Assembly (NCBI GenBank): GCA_037783415.1
Contig: JAZGTN010000195.1
Location: 248,001 to 312,000, forward strand
DNA from: Leptasterias polaris
Taxonomy: Eukaryota; Echinodermata; Asteroidea; Forcipulatida; Asteriidae
Direction of reading: 5' to 3'
DNA: 64,000 nucleotides
Each line of letters opens with the position of its first letter. Position 1 is the stretch's first letter. Shown one piece after another: positions 63,501 through 64,000 of this stretch. A program made the position numbers and the translations under genes. The notes under the pieces are model-generated. The model saw only the letters and a program-made list of their open reading frames with translations. It was not told the DNA's origin and did not search any database.

Positions 63501-63768
63501 AAAAACTATCAATCAAAAAGGAAGTGTTGATGACGGGCACTGGTCTTCCACTGGAACAATGGAAGTGTAACTGCAATTGTATAGTTGTACCAAAAAGTAG
63601 TTTTGTTTTTCTTACCTGTCCCAAATCAATGGTAACATTGACCGCGTTGAAGTCTCTCCCTCTAGATAGTGGGGGGCTCTGCCACCATTTCTCTGTCCCA
63701 TCAATGGCGTACTCAATCGGATGAGCTTTCAAAGGATTCAAGGGGTCGCAGTAATCACAATATTGACC
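3444..63768 (-). CDS. LAMA5-like: Laminin subunit alpha, alpha-5/alpha-3B/LanA-type, 5' end missing (73 exons)
   Basis: A secreted basement-membrane laminin alpha chain. The 73 exons listed below join in phase to 10,749 nt (3,582 residues plus TAA). Visible residues: LN domain 1 to about 200, LE modules to about 743, domain IVb/LF about 744-1295, LE to about 1495, laminin IVA about 1505-1665, LE to about 2015, coiled-coil domain II/I about 2016-2609, LG1-LG5 about 2610-3582. Known for the family: LN drives network polymerisation, the coiled coil joins beta and gamma chains, and LG domains bind integrins, dystroglycan and heparan sulfate. One LF followed by one IVA domain is the alpha-5/alpha-3B/Drosophila LanA order; alpha-1/alpha-2 chains carry two IVA domains instead. 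The start Met, signal peptide and N-terminal part of LN lie past 64000. Every junction uses GT-AG with matching phase. A missed phase-0 cassette exon cannot be excluded. Confidence 0.96.
3945..4067 (-). CDS. LAMA5-like: Laminin alpha exon 72: LG5
   Basis: Phase 1 to 1. [32 protein letters not shown] is the LG5 signature. Confidence 0.95.
4199..4301 (-). CDS. LAMA5-like: Laminin alpha exon 71: LG5
   Basis: Phase 0 to 1. [19 protein letters not shown]; CDGNWHxI is the LG5 form of the WH motif. The donor is GTACAA. Confidence 0.94.
4774..4904 (-). CDS. LAMA5-like: Laminin alpha exon 70: LG5
   Basis: Phase 1 to 0. [20 protein letters not shown]. Confidence 0.94.
5088..5192. repeat. 18-bp tandem repeat, about 5.5 copies
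   Basis: The unit is GAATCACACGCTTTACAG with one copy shortened to AATCACACGC. In the intron between exons 69 and 70. Confidence 0.9.
5457..5613 (-). CDS. LAMA5-like: Laminin alpha exon 69: end of LG4
   Basis: Phase 0 to 1. [25 protein letters not shown]: the LG4 disulfide cysteines. Confidence 0.95.
5717..5862. repeat. tRNA-like element, head-to-head pair of half copies
   Basis: A minus-strand copy (GGTCGCAGGTTCAAATCC at about 5730-5750) and a plus-strand copy (GGGCTAGATAGCTCAGTTGG, from 5801) face each other around AGACCGCCAACATTA, the same leader found at 24 kb. Both are diverged or truncated. Confidence 0.65.
5946..6113 (-). CDS. LAMA5-like: Laminin alpha exon 68: LG4
   Basis: 56 residues, phase 0 to 0. 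[33 protein letters not shown]. Together with exon 67 it gives the uninterrupted WHTVRVNRAG motif. Confidence 0.95.
6248..6446. repeat. 62-bp direct repeat
   Basis: AGCCAAATCTTTCTTNTNATGC followed by GCTGTTGATTTGATCGGCAA and CTTTCACAAACTTAGTGAAT occurs at about 6246-6306 and 6383-6442. Confidence 0.85.
7494..7897. repeat. Perfect 94-bp inverted repeat with 216-nt loop
   Basis: Arms 7494-7587 and 7804-7897 are exact reverse complements by direct comparison. In the laminin pre-mRNA (intron 67) this would fold as a 94-bp stem. Confidence 0.92.
8798..9278. mobile_element. Short inverted-repeat element (MITE-like), 481 bp
   Basis: Ends GGGCGCACCACACCAAAT (8798-8815) and its complement at 9261-9278 match 17 of 18. 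No transposase inside; no clear target-site duplication, partly because a poly-C run abuts the right end. Confidence 0.55.
9276..9321. repeat. Poly-C/poly-G palindromic homopolymer (about C22 G24)
   Basis: A run of C followed at once by a run of G at the right end of the MITE-like element; self-complementary and G-quadruplex/i-motif prone. Length may be unreliable in assembly. Confidence 0.8.
10395..10584 (-). CDS. LAMA5-like: Laminin alpha exon 67: LG4
   Basis: Phase 2 to 0. [28 protein letters not shown]: core LG4 strands. The 132-bp array occupies most of the intron before it. Confidence 0.95.
10635..12812. repeat. 132-bp minisatellite (about 14 copies) with degenerate AACCCATA-rich flank
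   Basis: From about 10941 a 132-bp unit repeats almost perfectly about 14 times; 10635-10925 is a looser field of AACCCATAAACC-like blocks from which it probably grew. The unit is 44 codons long, so the minus strand stays open for 507 codons. Copies at 12434-12480 and 12595-12620 carry small indels. Confidence 0.95.
13069..13362 (-). CDS. LAMA5-like: Laminin alpha exon 66: end of LG3, Thr/Pro linker, start of LG4
   Basis: Phase 2 to 2. ANLNFCPIG closes LG3; a linker rich in Thr, Ser and Pro ([20 protein letters not shown]) follows, then [20 protein letters not shown] starts LG4. Linkers here are cleaved in several mammalian alpha chains; I see only scattered basic residues (PKSR, ALPR) and no dibasic furin-type site. 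Confidence 0.93.
13534..13713 (-). CDS. LAMA5-like: Laminin alpha exon 65: LG3
   Basis: Phase 2 to 2. [27 protein letters not shown]. The 47-bp array (13827-15093) occupies most of the intron before it. Confidence 0.94.
13827..15093. repeat. 47-bp minisatellite, about 27 copies
   Basis: The unit starts ACTGGTATGCAGGATATAAT. Nearly all copies are identical; one has CTCAGTTGAC and three adjacent copies (about 14550-14660) have CTGTGTTGAC in place of CTCGGTTGAC. Confidence 0.97.
15110..15290. repeat. Fourth dispersed repeat family
   Basis: Contains TTTGCAAAATGAAAATG and CAAGGCAATGACCAGGGG. Relatives at 30110-30270, 21030-21110 and 62380-62430, in both orientations. Confidence 0.55.
15353..15498 (-). 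CDS. LAMA5-like: Laminin alpha exon 64: LG3
   Basis: Phase 0 to 2. [32 protein letters not shown]: the NDGxWHxV LG motif. Confidence 0.95.
15837..15983 (-). CDS. LAMA5-like: Laminin alpha exon 63: LG3
   Basis: 49 residues, phase 0 to 0. [35 protein letters not shown]. An (AAATC)n run starts next to the acceptor. Confidence 0.95.
15992..16275. repeat. Microsatellites: (AAATC)n, then (CAAC)n/(CAGT)n/(CAAT)n
   Basis: A pentanucleotide run starts about 9 bp past exon 63's end, in its acceptor-side intron, and a compound tetranucleotide array runs 16085-16270, moving from CAAC to CAGT to CAAT units. Confidence 0.95.
16690..16807 (-). CDS. LAMA5-like: Laminin alpha exon 62: end of LG2
   Basis: Phase 2 to 0. 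[35 protein letters not shown] and the closing Cys form the LG disulfide. Confidence 0.96.
17398..17505 (-). CDS. LAMA5-like: Laminin alpha exon 61: LG2
   Basis: Phase 2 to 2. [20 protein letters not shown]. Confidence 0.94.
17873..18172 (-). repeat. SINE copy of the same tRNA-derived family
   Basis: The minus strand reads a tRNA-like head (TGGCTTAGTGGTCAAGC and GGGTTCGAGTCCTGG) then the body CTTTGGATGGGACATAAAGC. The body end is tandemly duplicated with a period of about 96 bp (17873-18045). Confidence 0.65.
18236..18405 (-). CDS. LAMA5-like: Laminin alpha exon 60: LG2
   Basis: Phase 0 to 2. [31 protein letters not shown]. Confidence 0.95.
19056..19227 (-). CDS. LAMA5-like: Laminin alpha exon 59: LG2
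   Basis: Phase 2 to 0. [34 protein letters not shown]. Confidence 0.95.
19535..19659 (-). CDS. LAMA5-like: Laminin alpha exon 58: end of LG1
   Basis: Phase 0 to 2. [20 protein letters not shown]: the F.GCID.. position carries Gly in place of the usual Cys (FQGGID). Confidence 0.93.
19891..20035 (-). CDS. LAMA5-like: Laminin alpha exon 57: LG1
   Basis: Phase 2 to 0. [30 protein letters not shown], the MFVGGxP LG motif. Confidence 0.94.
20493..20655. repeat. About 83-bp tandem duplication next to exon 56 donor
   Basis: Two copies of a block with GACTGACCATCT, TTTCTTGAAAATCAAACAAT and CACAGGAAAACA; the second ends at the exon 56 donor. Confidence 0.8.
20660..20790 (-). CDS. LAMA5-like: Laminin alpha exon 56: LG1
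   Basis: Phase 0 to 2. [31 protein letters not shown]. An 83-bp imperfect tandem duplication (20493-20655) lies directly next to its donor. Confidence 0.93.
21235..21475 (-). repeat. SINE copy with Leu/Ser-tRNA-like head
   Basis: The minus strand begins GTGGCCGAGCGGTTAAGAGC, an A-box region like tRNA-Leu/Ser, then GGTTCGAATTCC and the shared body GTCCTTTGGATGGGACATTA. Best-preserved head of this family in the window. Confidence 0.65.
21498..21659 (-). CDS. LAMA5-like: Laminin alpha exon 55: LG1
   Basis: 54 residues, phase 0 to 0. [36 protein letters not shown]: first strands of LG1, which directly follows the coiled coil and with LG2-3 forms the integrin-binding unit of laminins. Confidence 0.94.
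22079..22459. repeat. 41-43-bp minisatellite, about 9 copies
   Basis: The unit starts TGTTGTATCTCAGGGCCTAT and ends GTACATCCAAGA; two length forms differ by a TC/TG insertion (GACTGTGTG versus GACTCTGTGTG). Confidence 0.95.
22656..22810 (-). CDS. LAMA5-like: Laminin alpha exon 54: end of coiled coil (domain I)
   Basis: Phase 1 to 0. [37 protein letters not shown]; last coiled-coil exon before LG1. IxxAR..A.. is typical of the alpha coiled-coil end. Confidence 0.93.
23035..23421 (-). CDS. LAMA5-like: Laminin alpha exon 53: coiled coil with cysteine cluster
   Basis: 387 nt, the longest exon, phase 1 to 1. Two heptad stretches ([20 protein letters not shown] and [19 protein letters not shown]) flank a four-cysteine segment, [13 protein letters not shown] then [11 protein letters not shown], at about 23228-23293. 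GFTGDNC resembles the C-terminal half of an EGF module. Confidence 0.92.
23714..23804 (-). CDS. LAMA5-like: Laminin alpha exon 52: coiled coil
   Basis: Phase 0 to 1. [27 protein letters not shown]. Confidence 0.87.
24113..24723. repeat. tRNA-Asn-like element: two direct copies plus one inverted copy
   Basis: Three tRNA-like modules: minus-strand copies ending at 24203 and 24515 (316-bp period) and a plus-strand copy starting at 24579. Each has a perfect A box (TAGCTCAGTTGG, except one base in the third copy region) and B box (GGTTCAAATCC); GGCTAGA pairs with TCTAGTC as a 7-bp acceptor stem with one G-U. The anticodon stem is imperfect and position 33 is C, so these look like SINE heads, not working tRNAs. 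Arms 24374-24515 and 24581-24723 are near-identical inverted repeats around a 65-nt loop. Confidence 0.75.
25075..25270. repeat. Degenerate 20-21-bp tandem repeat
   Basis: About nine loose copies of AACTAGGAGTTCCTGAAAAAG, ending about 95 bp from exon 51. Confidence 0.85.
25363..25501 (-). CDS. LAMA5-like: Laminin alpha exon 51: coiled coil
   Basis: Phase 2 to 0 when the acceptor at 25502-25503 (GTGTAG|T) is used. It adds LLVG before [17 protein letters not shown]. The nearer acceptor (ending the exon at 25490, CTTGTAG|GAACC) would shift the frame against exon 50. [20 protein letters not shown] follows. Confidence 0.8.
26085..26242 (-). CDS. LAMA5-like: Laminin alpha exon 50: coiled coil
   Basis: Phase 0 to 2. 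[36 protein letters not shown]. The donor GAAGG|GTAGG leaves phase 2, which fixes the acceptor choice of exon 51. Confidence 0.85.
26809..26925 (-). CDS. LAMA5-like: Laminin alpha exon 49: coiled coil
   Basis: 39 residues, phase 0 to 0. [35 protein letters not shown]. Confidence 0.88.
27611..28299. mobile_element. Non-autonomous inverted-repeat element, 689 bp, with internal repeats
   Basis: Terminal inverted repeats 27611-27640 and 28270-28299 match 28 of 30 (begin TCGTCGGCGTTTTCACGAA). The motif TTCACGAACCGGCGAAT recurs inside at about 27799, 27928, 27965 and 28051, alternating with TGTGTGTGGCGAATCC. No transposase frame. Confidence 0.65.
28423..28610 (-). CDS. LAMA5-like: Laminin alpha exon 48: coiled coil
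   Basis: Phase 1 to 0. [35 protein letters not shown]. Confidence 0.9.
28755..28890. repeat. Dispersed intronic repeat family (type copy)
   Basis: Core GCATTTCCACCTTTTGATAA, AGTTATAGATTCCAAGGAGC and GTGTCCTCAG. Other copies in the same orientation at about 32520-32600, 35850-35960, 37440-37545, 45960-46090 and 50145-50215. No coding capacity, no obvious termini. Confidence 0.75.
28986..29153 (-). CDS. LAMA5-like: Laminin alpha exon 47: coiled coil
   Basis: Phase 1 to 1. [40 protein letters not shown]. The RDFSxxxxxADxEL pattern is a recognisable alpha-chain domain II motif. Confidence 0.92.
29225..29375. repeat. Third dispersed intronic repeat family
   Basis: Contains TTGCTAAGCA, AGAAACAGGTAACCAGC and TTGCTAAGCAG. 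Related copies at 17560-17660 and, inverted, at 36785-36900. Confidence 0.6.
29506..29617 (-). CDS. LAMA5-like: Laminin alpha exon 46: coiled coil
   Basis: Phase 0 to 1. [33 protein letters not shown]. The donor is AAAG|GTTAGA. Confidence 0.88.
29740..30000 (+). repeat. tRNA-like element copy
   Basis: Contains the leader (GTTTCCCTTGTGGTTTATTA; GAGAGACTGCC) and a shortened tRNA-like head (GGATAGCTCAGTCGGTAGAG, GATTCAAATCCTG) of the 24-kb family, in the intron between exons 45 and 46. Confidence 0.6.
30317..30427 (-). CDS. LAMA5-like: Laminin alpha exon 45: coiled coil
   Basis: 37 residues, phase 0 to 0. [27 protein letters not shown]. Position, phase and heptad-like hydrophobics support it; sequence identity here is naturally low. 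Confidence 0.88.
30939..31093 (-). CDS. LAMA5-like: Laminin alpha exon 44: start of coiled coil (domain II)
   Basis: Phase 1 to 0. [20 protein letters not shown]: the CxxC at the head of domain II, known in the family to form interchain disulfides, followed by Leu-rich heptads. Two possible N-glycosylation sites (NAT, NVT). Confidence 0.95.
31410..31538 (-). CDS. LAMA5-like: Laminin alpha exon 43: last LE module
   Basis: Phase 1 to 1. [37 protein letters not shown]. Last EGF-like module before the coiled coil. Confidence 0.95.
31851..32031 (-). CDS. LAMA5-like: Laminin alpha exon 42: LE modules
   Basis: Phase 0 to 1. [40 protein letters not shown]. Confidence 0.95.
32303..32403 (-). CDS. 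LAMA5-like: Laminin alpha exon 41: LE module
   Basis: Phase 1 to 0. [31 protein letters not shown]. Confidence 0.95.
32789..33003 (-). CDS. LAMA5-like: Laminin alpha exon 40: LE modules
   Basis: Phase 2 to 1. [51 protein letters not shown]. One and a half LE modules. Confidence 0.95.
33766..33846 (-). CDS. LAMA5-like: Laminin alpha exon 39: LE module middle
   Basis: 81 nt, phase 2 to 2. [24 protein letters not shown]. The PLP/SNNFA-type LE of other alpha chains has the same split. Confidence 0.93.
34359..34486 (-). CDS. LAMA5-like: Laminin alpha exon 38: LE modules
   Basis: Phase 0 to 2. [20 protein letters not shown], then [16 protein letters not shown] 30-bp repeat (34545-34616) begins about 60 bp upstream of the acceptor. 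Confidence 0.95.
34545..34740. repeat. 30-bp repeat, GGCCAGGGTTCGGTAATTTTAGCATT type
   Basis: Two exact 30-bp copies plus diverged inverted and direct relatives to 34740; related sequence appears at 56920-56965. Confidence 0.75.
35070..35183 (-). CDS. LAMA5-like: Laminin alpha exon 37: LE modules
   Basis: 38 residues, phase 0 to 0. [20 protein letters not shown] then [18 protein letters not shown]. Confidence 0.95.
35615..35723 (-). CDS. LAMA5-like: Laminin alpha exon 36: end of IVA and resumption of LE
   Basis: Phase 2 to 0. [12 protein letters not shown], then [16 protein letters not shown], the second half of the LE module split by IVA. Confidence 0.95.
36185..36306 (-). CDS. LAMA5-like: Laminin alpha exon 35: laminin IV type A
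   Basis: Phase 0 to 2. [20 protein letters not shown], the TRExxMxVLAxxxxIxIRA motif closing IVA. Confidence 0.96.
36443..36526 (-). CDS. LAMA5-like: Laminin alpha exon 34: laminin IV type A
   Basis: 28 residues, phase 0 to 0. [22 protein letters not shown] is a possible N-glycosylation site. Confidence 0.94.
37001..37108 (-). CDS. LAMA5-like: Laminin alpha exon 33: laminin IV type A
   Basis: 36 residues, phase 0 to 0. [14 protein letters not shown]: the LTSYGGxL core of IVA. It also carries RGD (PERGDSV), a second, unconserved-looking copy of that tripeptide. Confidence 0.96.
37871..38029 (-). CDS. LAMA5-like: Laminin alpha exon 32: laminin IV type A
   Basis: 53 residues, phase 0 to 0. 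[24 protein letters not shown]: the conserved A/VYWxAPxxYLGNK signature of laminin IVA (L4). Confidence 0.96.
38270..38410 (-). CDS. LAMA5-like: Laminin alpha exon 31: LE end and entry to domain IVA
   Basis: 47 residues, phase 0 to 0. [20 protein letters not shown] completes the module. [19 protein letters not shown] is the split LE start that always precedes laminin IVA. Confidence 0.95.
38610..38754 (-). CDS. LAMA5-like: Laminin alpha exon 30: LE modules
   Basis: Phase 2 to 0. [20 protein letters not shown] finishes one module; [20 protein letters not shown] opens the next. Confidence 0.95.
38960..39115 (-). repeat. Fragment of the same SINE family
   Basis: The minus strand carries GGGTTCGAATCCTGGTCATG and a degenerate A box. 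It sits in the intron between exons 29 and 30. Confidence 0.5.
39181..39251 (-). CDS. LAMA5-like: Laminin alpha exon 29: LE first half
   Basis: 71 nt, phase 0 to 2, the smallest exon of the gene. [20 protein letters not shown]; the module is completed by exon 30. Confidence 0.92.
39380..39660 (+). repeat. tRNA-like element copy
   Basis: Same family: leader GAATGGCTTCCGACTGGCAC, then GGGCTCAGTTGGTAGAGCGC; the B box is decayed. Lies between exons 28 and 29. Confidence 0.65.
39815..39945 (-). CDS. LAMA5-like: Laminin alpha exon 28: LE module
   Basis: Phase 1 to 0. [36 protein letters not shown]; one LE module. Confidence 0.95.
40394..40602 (-). CDS. LAMA5-like: Laminin alpha exon 27: LF end and first LE after LF
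   Basis: Phase 2 to 1. [19 protein letters not shown] leads into [42 protein letters not shown], a complete LE module. Confidence 0.95.
40780..40895 (-). CDS. LAMA5-like: Laminin alpha exon 26: end of domain IVb/LF
   Basis: Phase 0 to 2. [32 protein letters not shown], the conserved end of LF. Confidence 0.95.
41071..41219 (-). CDS. LAMA5-like: Laminin alpha exon 25: domain IVb/LF
   Basis: Phase 1 to 0. [35 protein letters not shown]. Confidence 0.94.
41609..41735 (-). CDS. LAMA5-like: Laminin alpha exon 24: domain IVb/LF
   Basis: Phase 0 to 1. [19 protein letters not shown] then [15 protein letters not shown]. Confidence 0.94.
42033..42174 (-). CDS. LAMA5-like: Laminin alpha exon 23: domain IVb/LF
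   Basis: Phase 2 to 0. [36 protein letters not shown]. Confidence 0.93.
42245..42582 (+). repeat. 3' part of SINE with (ATT)n tail
   Basis: Body CTTTCGTCCTTCGGATGGGA, tail TTGAGCGTCACTGAGTGACG and GCGCTATATAAGAAGCC, ending in about eight ATT units. This supplies the 3' end missing from the minus-strand copies. Confidence 0.65.
42890..42975 (-). CDS. LAMA5-like: Laminin alpha exon 22: domain IVb/LF
   Basis: Phase 0 to 2. [20 protein letters not shown] then QCVRKADGQ. The I/LAVPxxxY motif recurs in exon 26. Confidence 0.93.
43220..43331 (-). CDS. LAMA5-like: Laminin alpha exon 21: domain IVb/LF
   Basis: Phase 2 to 0. [35 protein letters not shown]. Matches the CRAVxxDxxG motif seen again in exon 25. 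Confidence 0.94.
43589..43749 (-). CDS. LAMA5-like: Laminin alpha exon 20: domain IVb/LF
   Basis: Phase 0 to 2. [35 protein letters not shown]; the GEYVFVxEY strand recurs in exon 24 ([10 protein letters not shown]), reflecting the internal repeat of LF. Confidence 0.94.
44215..44535. repeat. About 50-bp minisatellite, about 6 copies, near exon 19
   Basis: The unit contains TGTTGGACCGAGTACTGCAC and CAAACAGGGCACCAACTAGT. It grew from a dispersed intronic repeat whose other copies (51240-51470, 58310-58560) carry the sequence once. Confidence 0.93.
44579..44744 (-). CDS. LAMA5-like: Laminin alpha exon 19: domain IVb/LF
   Basis: Phase 2 to 0. [31 protein letters not shown]. The donor CAT|GTAAGT lies about 45 bp from a 50-bp tandem array (44215-44535). 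Confidence 0.94.
45104..45198 (-). CDS. LAMA5-like: Laminin alpha exon 18: domain IVb/LF
   Basis: Phase 0 to 2. [20 protein letters not shown] then SEPCIFG. The motif DYxVLIPxxYYEA is shared by LF domains of alpha-5-type chains. Confidence 0.95.
45715..45860 (-). CDS. LAMA5-like: Laminin alpha exon 17: domain IVb/LF
   Basis: Phase 1 to 0. Contains [38 protein letters not shown]. Beta-rich LF sequence. Matching phases and position support it. Confidence 0.93.
46540..46666 (-). CDS. LAMA5-like: Laminin alpha exon 16: domain IVb/LF with RGDS
   Basis: Phase 0 to 1. [20 protein letters not shown] followed by [11 protein letters not shown]. The RGDS tetrapeptide sits between two predicted beta strands of LF. 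Confidence 0.95.
46740..46985. repeat. About 120-bp imperfect tandem duplication
   Basis: Two copies of a block with GGCCATAGCCATTACCA and GCTATGGCTGTT, in the intron between exons 15 and 16. Confidence 0.8.
47033..47189 (-). CDS. LAMA5-like: Laminin alpha exon 15: domain IVb/LF
   Basis: Phase 2 to 0. [17 protein letters not shown], then [20 protein letters not shown] and AIMSAIQ, the diagnostic start of domain IVb. Confidence 0.95.
47395..47815. repeat. About 80-bp minisatellite, 5 copies
   Basis: The unit contains CTCCATAGCTGACATAGAGA and ACAACCTCAGCATTCTCTGT; spacing 76-83 bp. Confidence 0.93.
48191..49076. repeat. 87-bp minisatellite, about 10 copies, containing the exon 14 splice donor
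   Basis: The period is exactly 87 bp (29 codons), so the minus strand stays open. Each unit holds CATGTGTAATGAGTAAGTCA, the end of exon 14 plus its donor. Scattered single-base variants only (for example ataaccgact against ataactgact). Confidence 0.96.
49047..49146 (-). CDS. LAMA5-like: Laminin alpha exon 14: truncated LE11 leading into LF
   Basis: Phase 1 to 2. [34 protein letters not shown]. The module stops after its sixth cysteine and the next exon continues as [13 protein letters not shown], the known LE-to-domain-IVb junction of alpha-5/alpha-3B/LanA chains. The donor AATGA|GTAAGT and the last codons lie inside an 87-bp minisatellite (48191-49076), so about nine further copies of this exon end and donor follow downstream in the intron. 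Confidence 0.93.
49579..49684 (-). CDS. LAMA5-like: Laminin alpha exon 13: LE10 second half
   Basis: Phase 0 to 1. [20 protein letters not shown] and [11 protein letters not shown] finish the tenth LE module. Confidence 0.95.
49834..49986 (-). CDS. LAMA5-like: Laminin alpha exon 12: LE9 second half and LE10 first half
   Basis: 51 residues, phase 0 to 0. [20 protein letters not shown] completes the previous module; [17 protein letters not shown] opens the next. The intron before it (49987-52117) is 2.1 kb and holds only repeats. Confidence 0.95.
49987..52117. other. Intron 11 (between exons 11 and 12)
   Basis: 2.1 kb of non-coding DNA. Holds dispersed repeat copies at about 50145-50215 and 51240-51470 and a poly-G run of about 19 at 51780-51797. 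No open frame of interest. Confidence 0.8.
51240..51470. repeat. Second dispersed intronic repeat family
   Basis: Core GGGATCAGGCA and CAGAGTCCAA then TGTTGGA. Other copies at 44080-44260 and 58310-58560, partial copies at 41500-41560 and 49345-49430. The 44.2-kb minisatellite arises from one copy. Confidence 0.65.
52118..52329 (-). CDS. LAMA5-like: Laminin alpha exon 11: LE8 and start of LE9
   Basis: Phase 1 to 0. A whole module ([40 protein letters not shown]) is followed by the first half of the next ([20 protein letters not shown]). Confidence 0.95.
52502..52636 (-). CDS. LAMA5-like: Laminin alpha exon 10: LE7
   Basis: Phase 1 to 1, one LE module: [39 protein letters not shown]. Confidence 0.96.
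   Translation of the reverse strand, partial: LVVVTVVDQRQSHAMTLVSANVCPTSLVSNATAVLLDTTATQNA
52984..53121 (-). CDS. LAMA5-like: Laminin alpha exon 9: LE6
   Basis: Phase 1 to 1, one LE module: [38 protein letters not shown]. The donor CAAG|GTTTGC is weak, one of the poorer sites in the gene. Confidence 0.94.
53595..53732 (-). CDS. LAMA5-like: Laminin alpha exon 8: LE5
   Basis: Phase 1 to 1, one LE module: [39 protein letters not shown]. Confidence 0.96.
54147..54284 (-). CDS. LAMA5-like: Laminin alpha exon 7: LE4
   Basis: Phase 1 to 1, one LE module: [41 protein letters not shown] is a possible N-glycosylation site. Donor is CCT|GTTAGT. Confidence 0.95.
54648..54782 (-). CDS. LAMA5-like: Laminin alpha exon 6: LE3
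   Basis: Phase 1 to 1, one complete LE module: [38 protein letters not shown]. Exons 6-10 are each 135 or 138 nt, one module per exon with the same phase, as in other alpha chains. Confidence 0.96.
54985..55194 (-). CDS. LAMA5-like: Laminin alpha exon 5: LE2
   Basis: Phase 1 to 1. [46 protein letters not shown] and SPNVCQ form the second, longer LE module. The acceptor is TTATAG|CTTG. The first 60-75 nt of this exon and the intron just before it are partly duplicated at 55195-55510. Confidence 0.94.
55195..55515. repeat. Partial tandem copies of exon 5 start and its acceptor
   Basis: Three extra copies of the first 60-75 nt of exon 5 (encoding [17 protein letters not shown] or a variant) at about 55247-55320, 55321-55380 and 55434-55509, with intervening copies of the intron piece. 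The copies at 55380 and 55509 keep TTATAG acceptors; the 55320 copy has lost its acceptor by fusion. Confidence 0.9.
55632..55839 (-). CDS. LAMA5-like: Laminin alpha exon 4: end of LN and LE1
   Basis: Phase 0 to 1. [14 protein letters not shown] is the last LN strand and [10 protein letters not shown] opens the first EGF-like module, which runs to ESANECE. Eight cysteines of the module are visible across the exon boundary. Confidence 0.95.
56340..56510 (-). CDS. LAMA5-like: Laminin alpha exon 3: LN domain
   Basis: 57 residues, phase 0 to 0. Contains [27 protein letters not shown] and [14 protein letters not shown], matching the C-terminal half of LN. The donor is AGG|GTTAGC, less standard than its neighbours. 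Confidence 0.95.
57110..57346 (-). CDS. LAMA5-like: Laminin alpha exon 2: LN domain
   Basis: 79 residues, phase 0 to 0. [20 protein letters not shown], an [17 protein letters not shown] segment and the [20 protein letters not shown] segment are typical of the LN beta-sandwich. Follows the 6.3-kb intron 57347-63615. Confidence 0.96.
57347..63615. other. Intron between exons 1 and 2
   Basis: 6.3 kb, the largest intron. Contains dispersed repeats at 58310-58560 and 58560-58800 (the latter related, inverted, to 4440-4620), the 37-39-bp minisatellite and otherwise unremarkable AT-rich DNA. No gene seen. Confidence 0.8.
59998..60448. repeat. 37-39-bp minisatellite, about 12 copies
   Basis: The unit contains TTACTGGCCCAATACTTG and TATCCTCTGGACTCTGGGG. 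Open in three plus-strand frames, but only as a by-product of the repeat. Confidence 0.95.
63616..63768 (-). CDS. LAMA5-like: Laminin alpha exon 1 (first visible): LN domain
   Basis: Encodes 51 residues, phase 0 to 0. It carries the LN hallmark [17 protein letters not shown] followed by VNVTIDLGQ, the conserved core of the LN polymerisation domain. The two cysteines in YCDYCDP match the start of this stretch in other alpha chains. Acceptor TTCCAG, donor CAG|GTAAG. Earlier LN exons are outside the window. Confidence 0.95.
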
Positions 63769-63956
63769 CTGGAATGATCAAAACCTCACCTTGTTATAGA
63801 TTTATCTACCAGTCAGTGATTGATACAGGCTATAAATTAAACTTGAAAGAAGGGCATGGCAAAATTTAACCTGTAAAAATTTGAGAAAATAGAATTAGCT
63901 GTTGCAAACTGCTTACCAACCAAAAGGACCTGTGGTATAAATGCAAAAAATAAGTT

Positions 63957-64000
63957 AGTGGCCTGACGTTTCGACCCTAGCAGAGTCTTTCTCGAAGGCT
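63957..64000 (-). mobile_element. Possible end of a Penelope-like element
   Basis: The minus strand reads GACTCTGCTAGGGTCGAAAC then GTCAGGCC. CGAAACGTC after a CTGNTGA/CTGCTAG-like block resembles the hammerhead-bearing repeats known at Penelope-like element ends. Only 44 bases are visible. Confidence 0.35.

Overview
The window is eukaryotic genomic DNA, AT-rich, with short exons, GT-AG introns, tRNA-derived SINEs, small inverted-repeat elements and many minisatellites. The only gene I can support is a laminin alpha chain on the minus strand, running from 63768 (N-terminal end) to a stop codon at 3444. I reconstructed 73 coding exons. Each has GT-AG boundaries and compatible phases, and together they give 10,749 nt, or 3,582 residues plus a TAA stop, with no break. 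The start codon, signal peptide and first part of the LN domain lie beyond position 64000. The repeat content and gene layout suggest a marine invertebrate deuterostome, perhaps an echinoderm. That placement is an inference and should be checked by homology search.

Domain order, from high to low coordinates, is: LN (exons 1-4, 63768 to about 55800); about eleven laminin EGF-like (LE) modules, the last cut short (exons 4-14); laminin domain IVb/LF (exons 14-27, about 49.1-40.6 kb); further LE modules (exons 27-31); laminin IV type A (exons 31-36); a third LE block (exons 36-43); domain II/I coiled coil (exons 44-54, 31.1-22.7 kb); and five laminin G domains (exons 55-73, 21.7-3.4 kb) with a Thr/Pro-rich linker between LG3 and LG4. 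One LF plus one IVA domain in this order is the vertebrate alpha-5/alpha-3B and Drosophila LanA architecture, not the alpha-1/alpha-2 one. The product should be a secreted basement-membrane chain that pairs with beta and gamma chains through the coiled coil, polymerises through LN and binds cell receptors through the LG domains.

The introns hold the unusual material. There are tandem arrays with units of about 132 bp (10.9-12.8 kb), 47 bp (13.8-15.1 kb), 41-43 bp (22.1-22.5 kb), 50 bp (44.2-44.5 kb), about 80 bp (47.4-47.8 kb), 87 bp (48.2-49.1 kb) and 37-39 bp (60.0-60.4 kb). The 87-bp array is built from the 3' end and splice donor of a laminin exon. A second region carries partial tandem copies of the 5' part of exon 5. 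There is also a perfect 94-bp inverted repeat (7.5/7.8 kb), two short elements with terminal inverted repeats (8.8-9.3 kb and 27.6-28.3 kb), a tRNA-like element in tandem and inverted copies (24.1-24.7 kb and elsewhere), and several dispersed repeat families.

At the window edges, bases 2-148 could encode a fragment of a retroelement RNase H domain, and the last 40 bases resemble the end of a Penelope-like element. Both calls are weak. I found no second protein-coding gene, no complete functional tRNA, no rRNA and no CRISPR array. I also found no convincing new multigene system. The most unusual features are splice sites and exon pieces caught up in tandem duplication, and a small cysteine cluster inside the laminin coiled coil.
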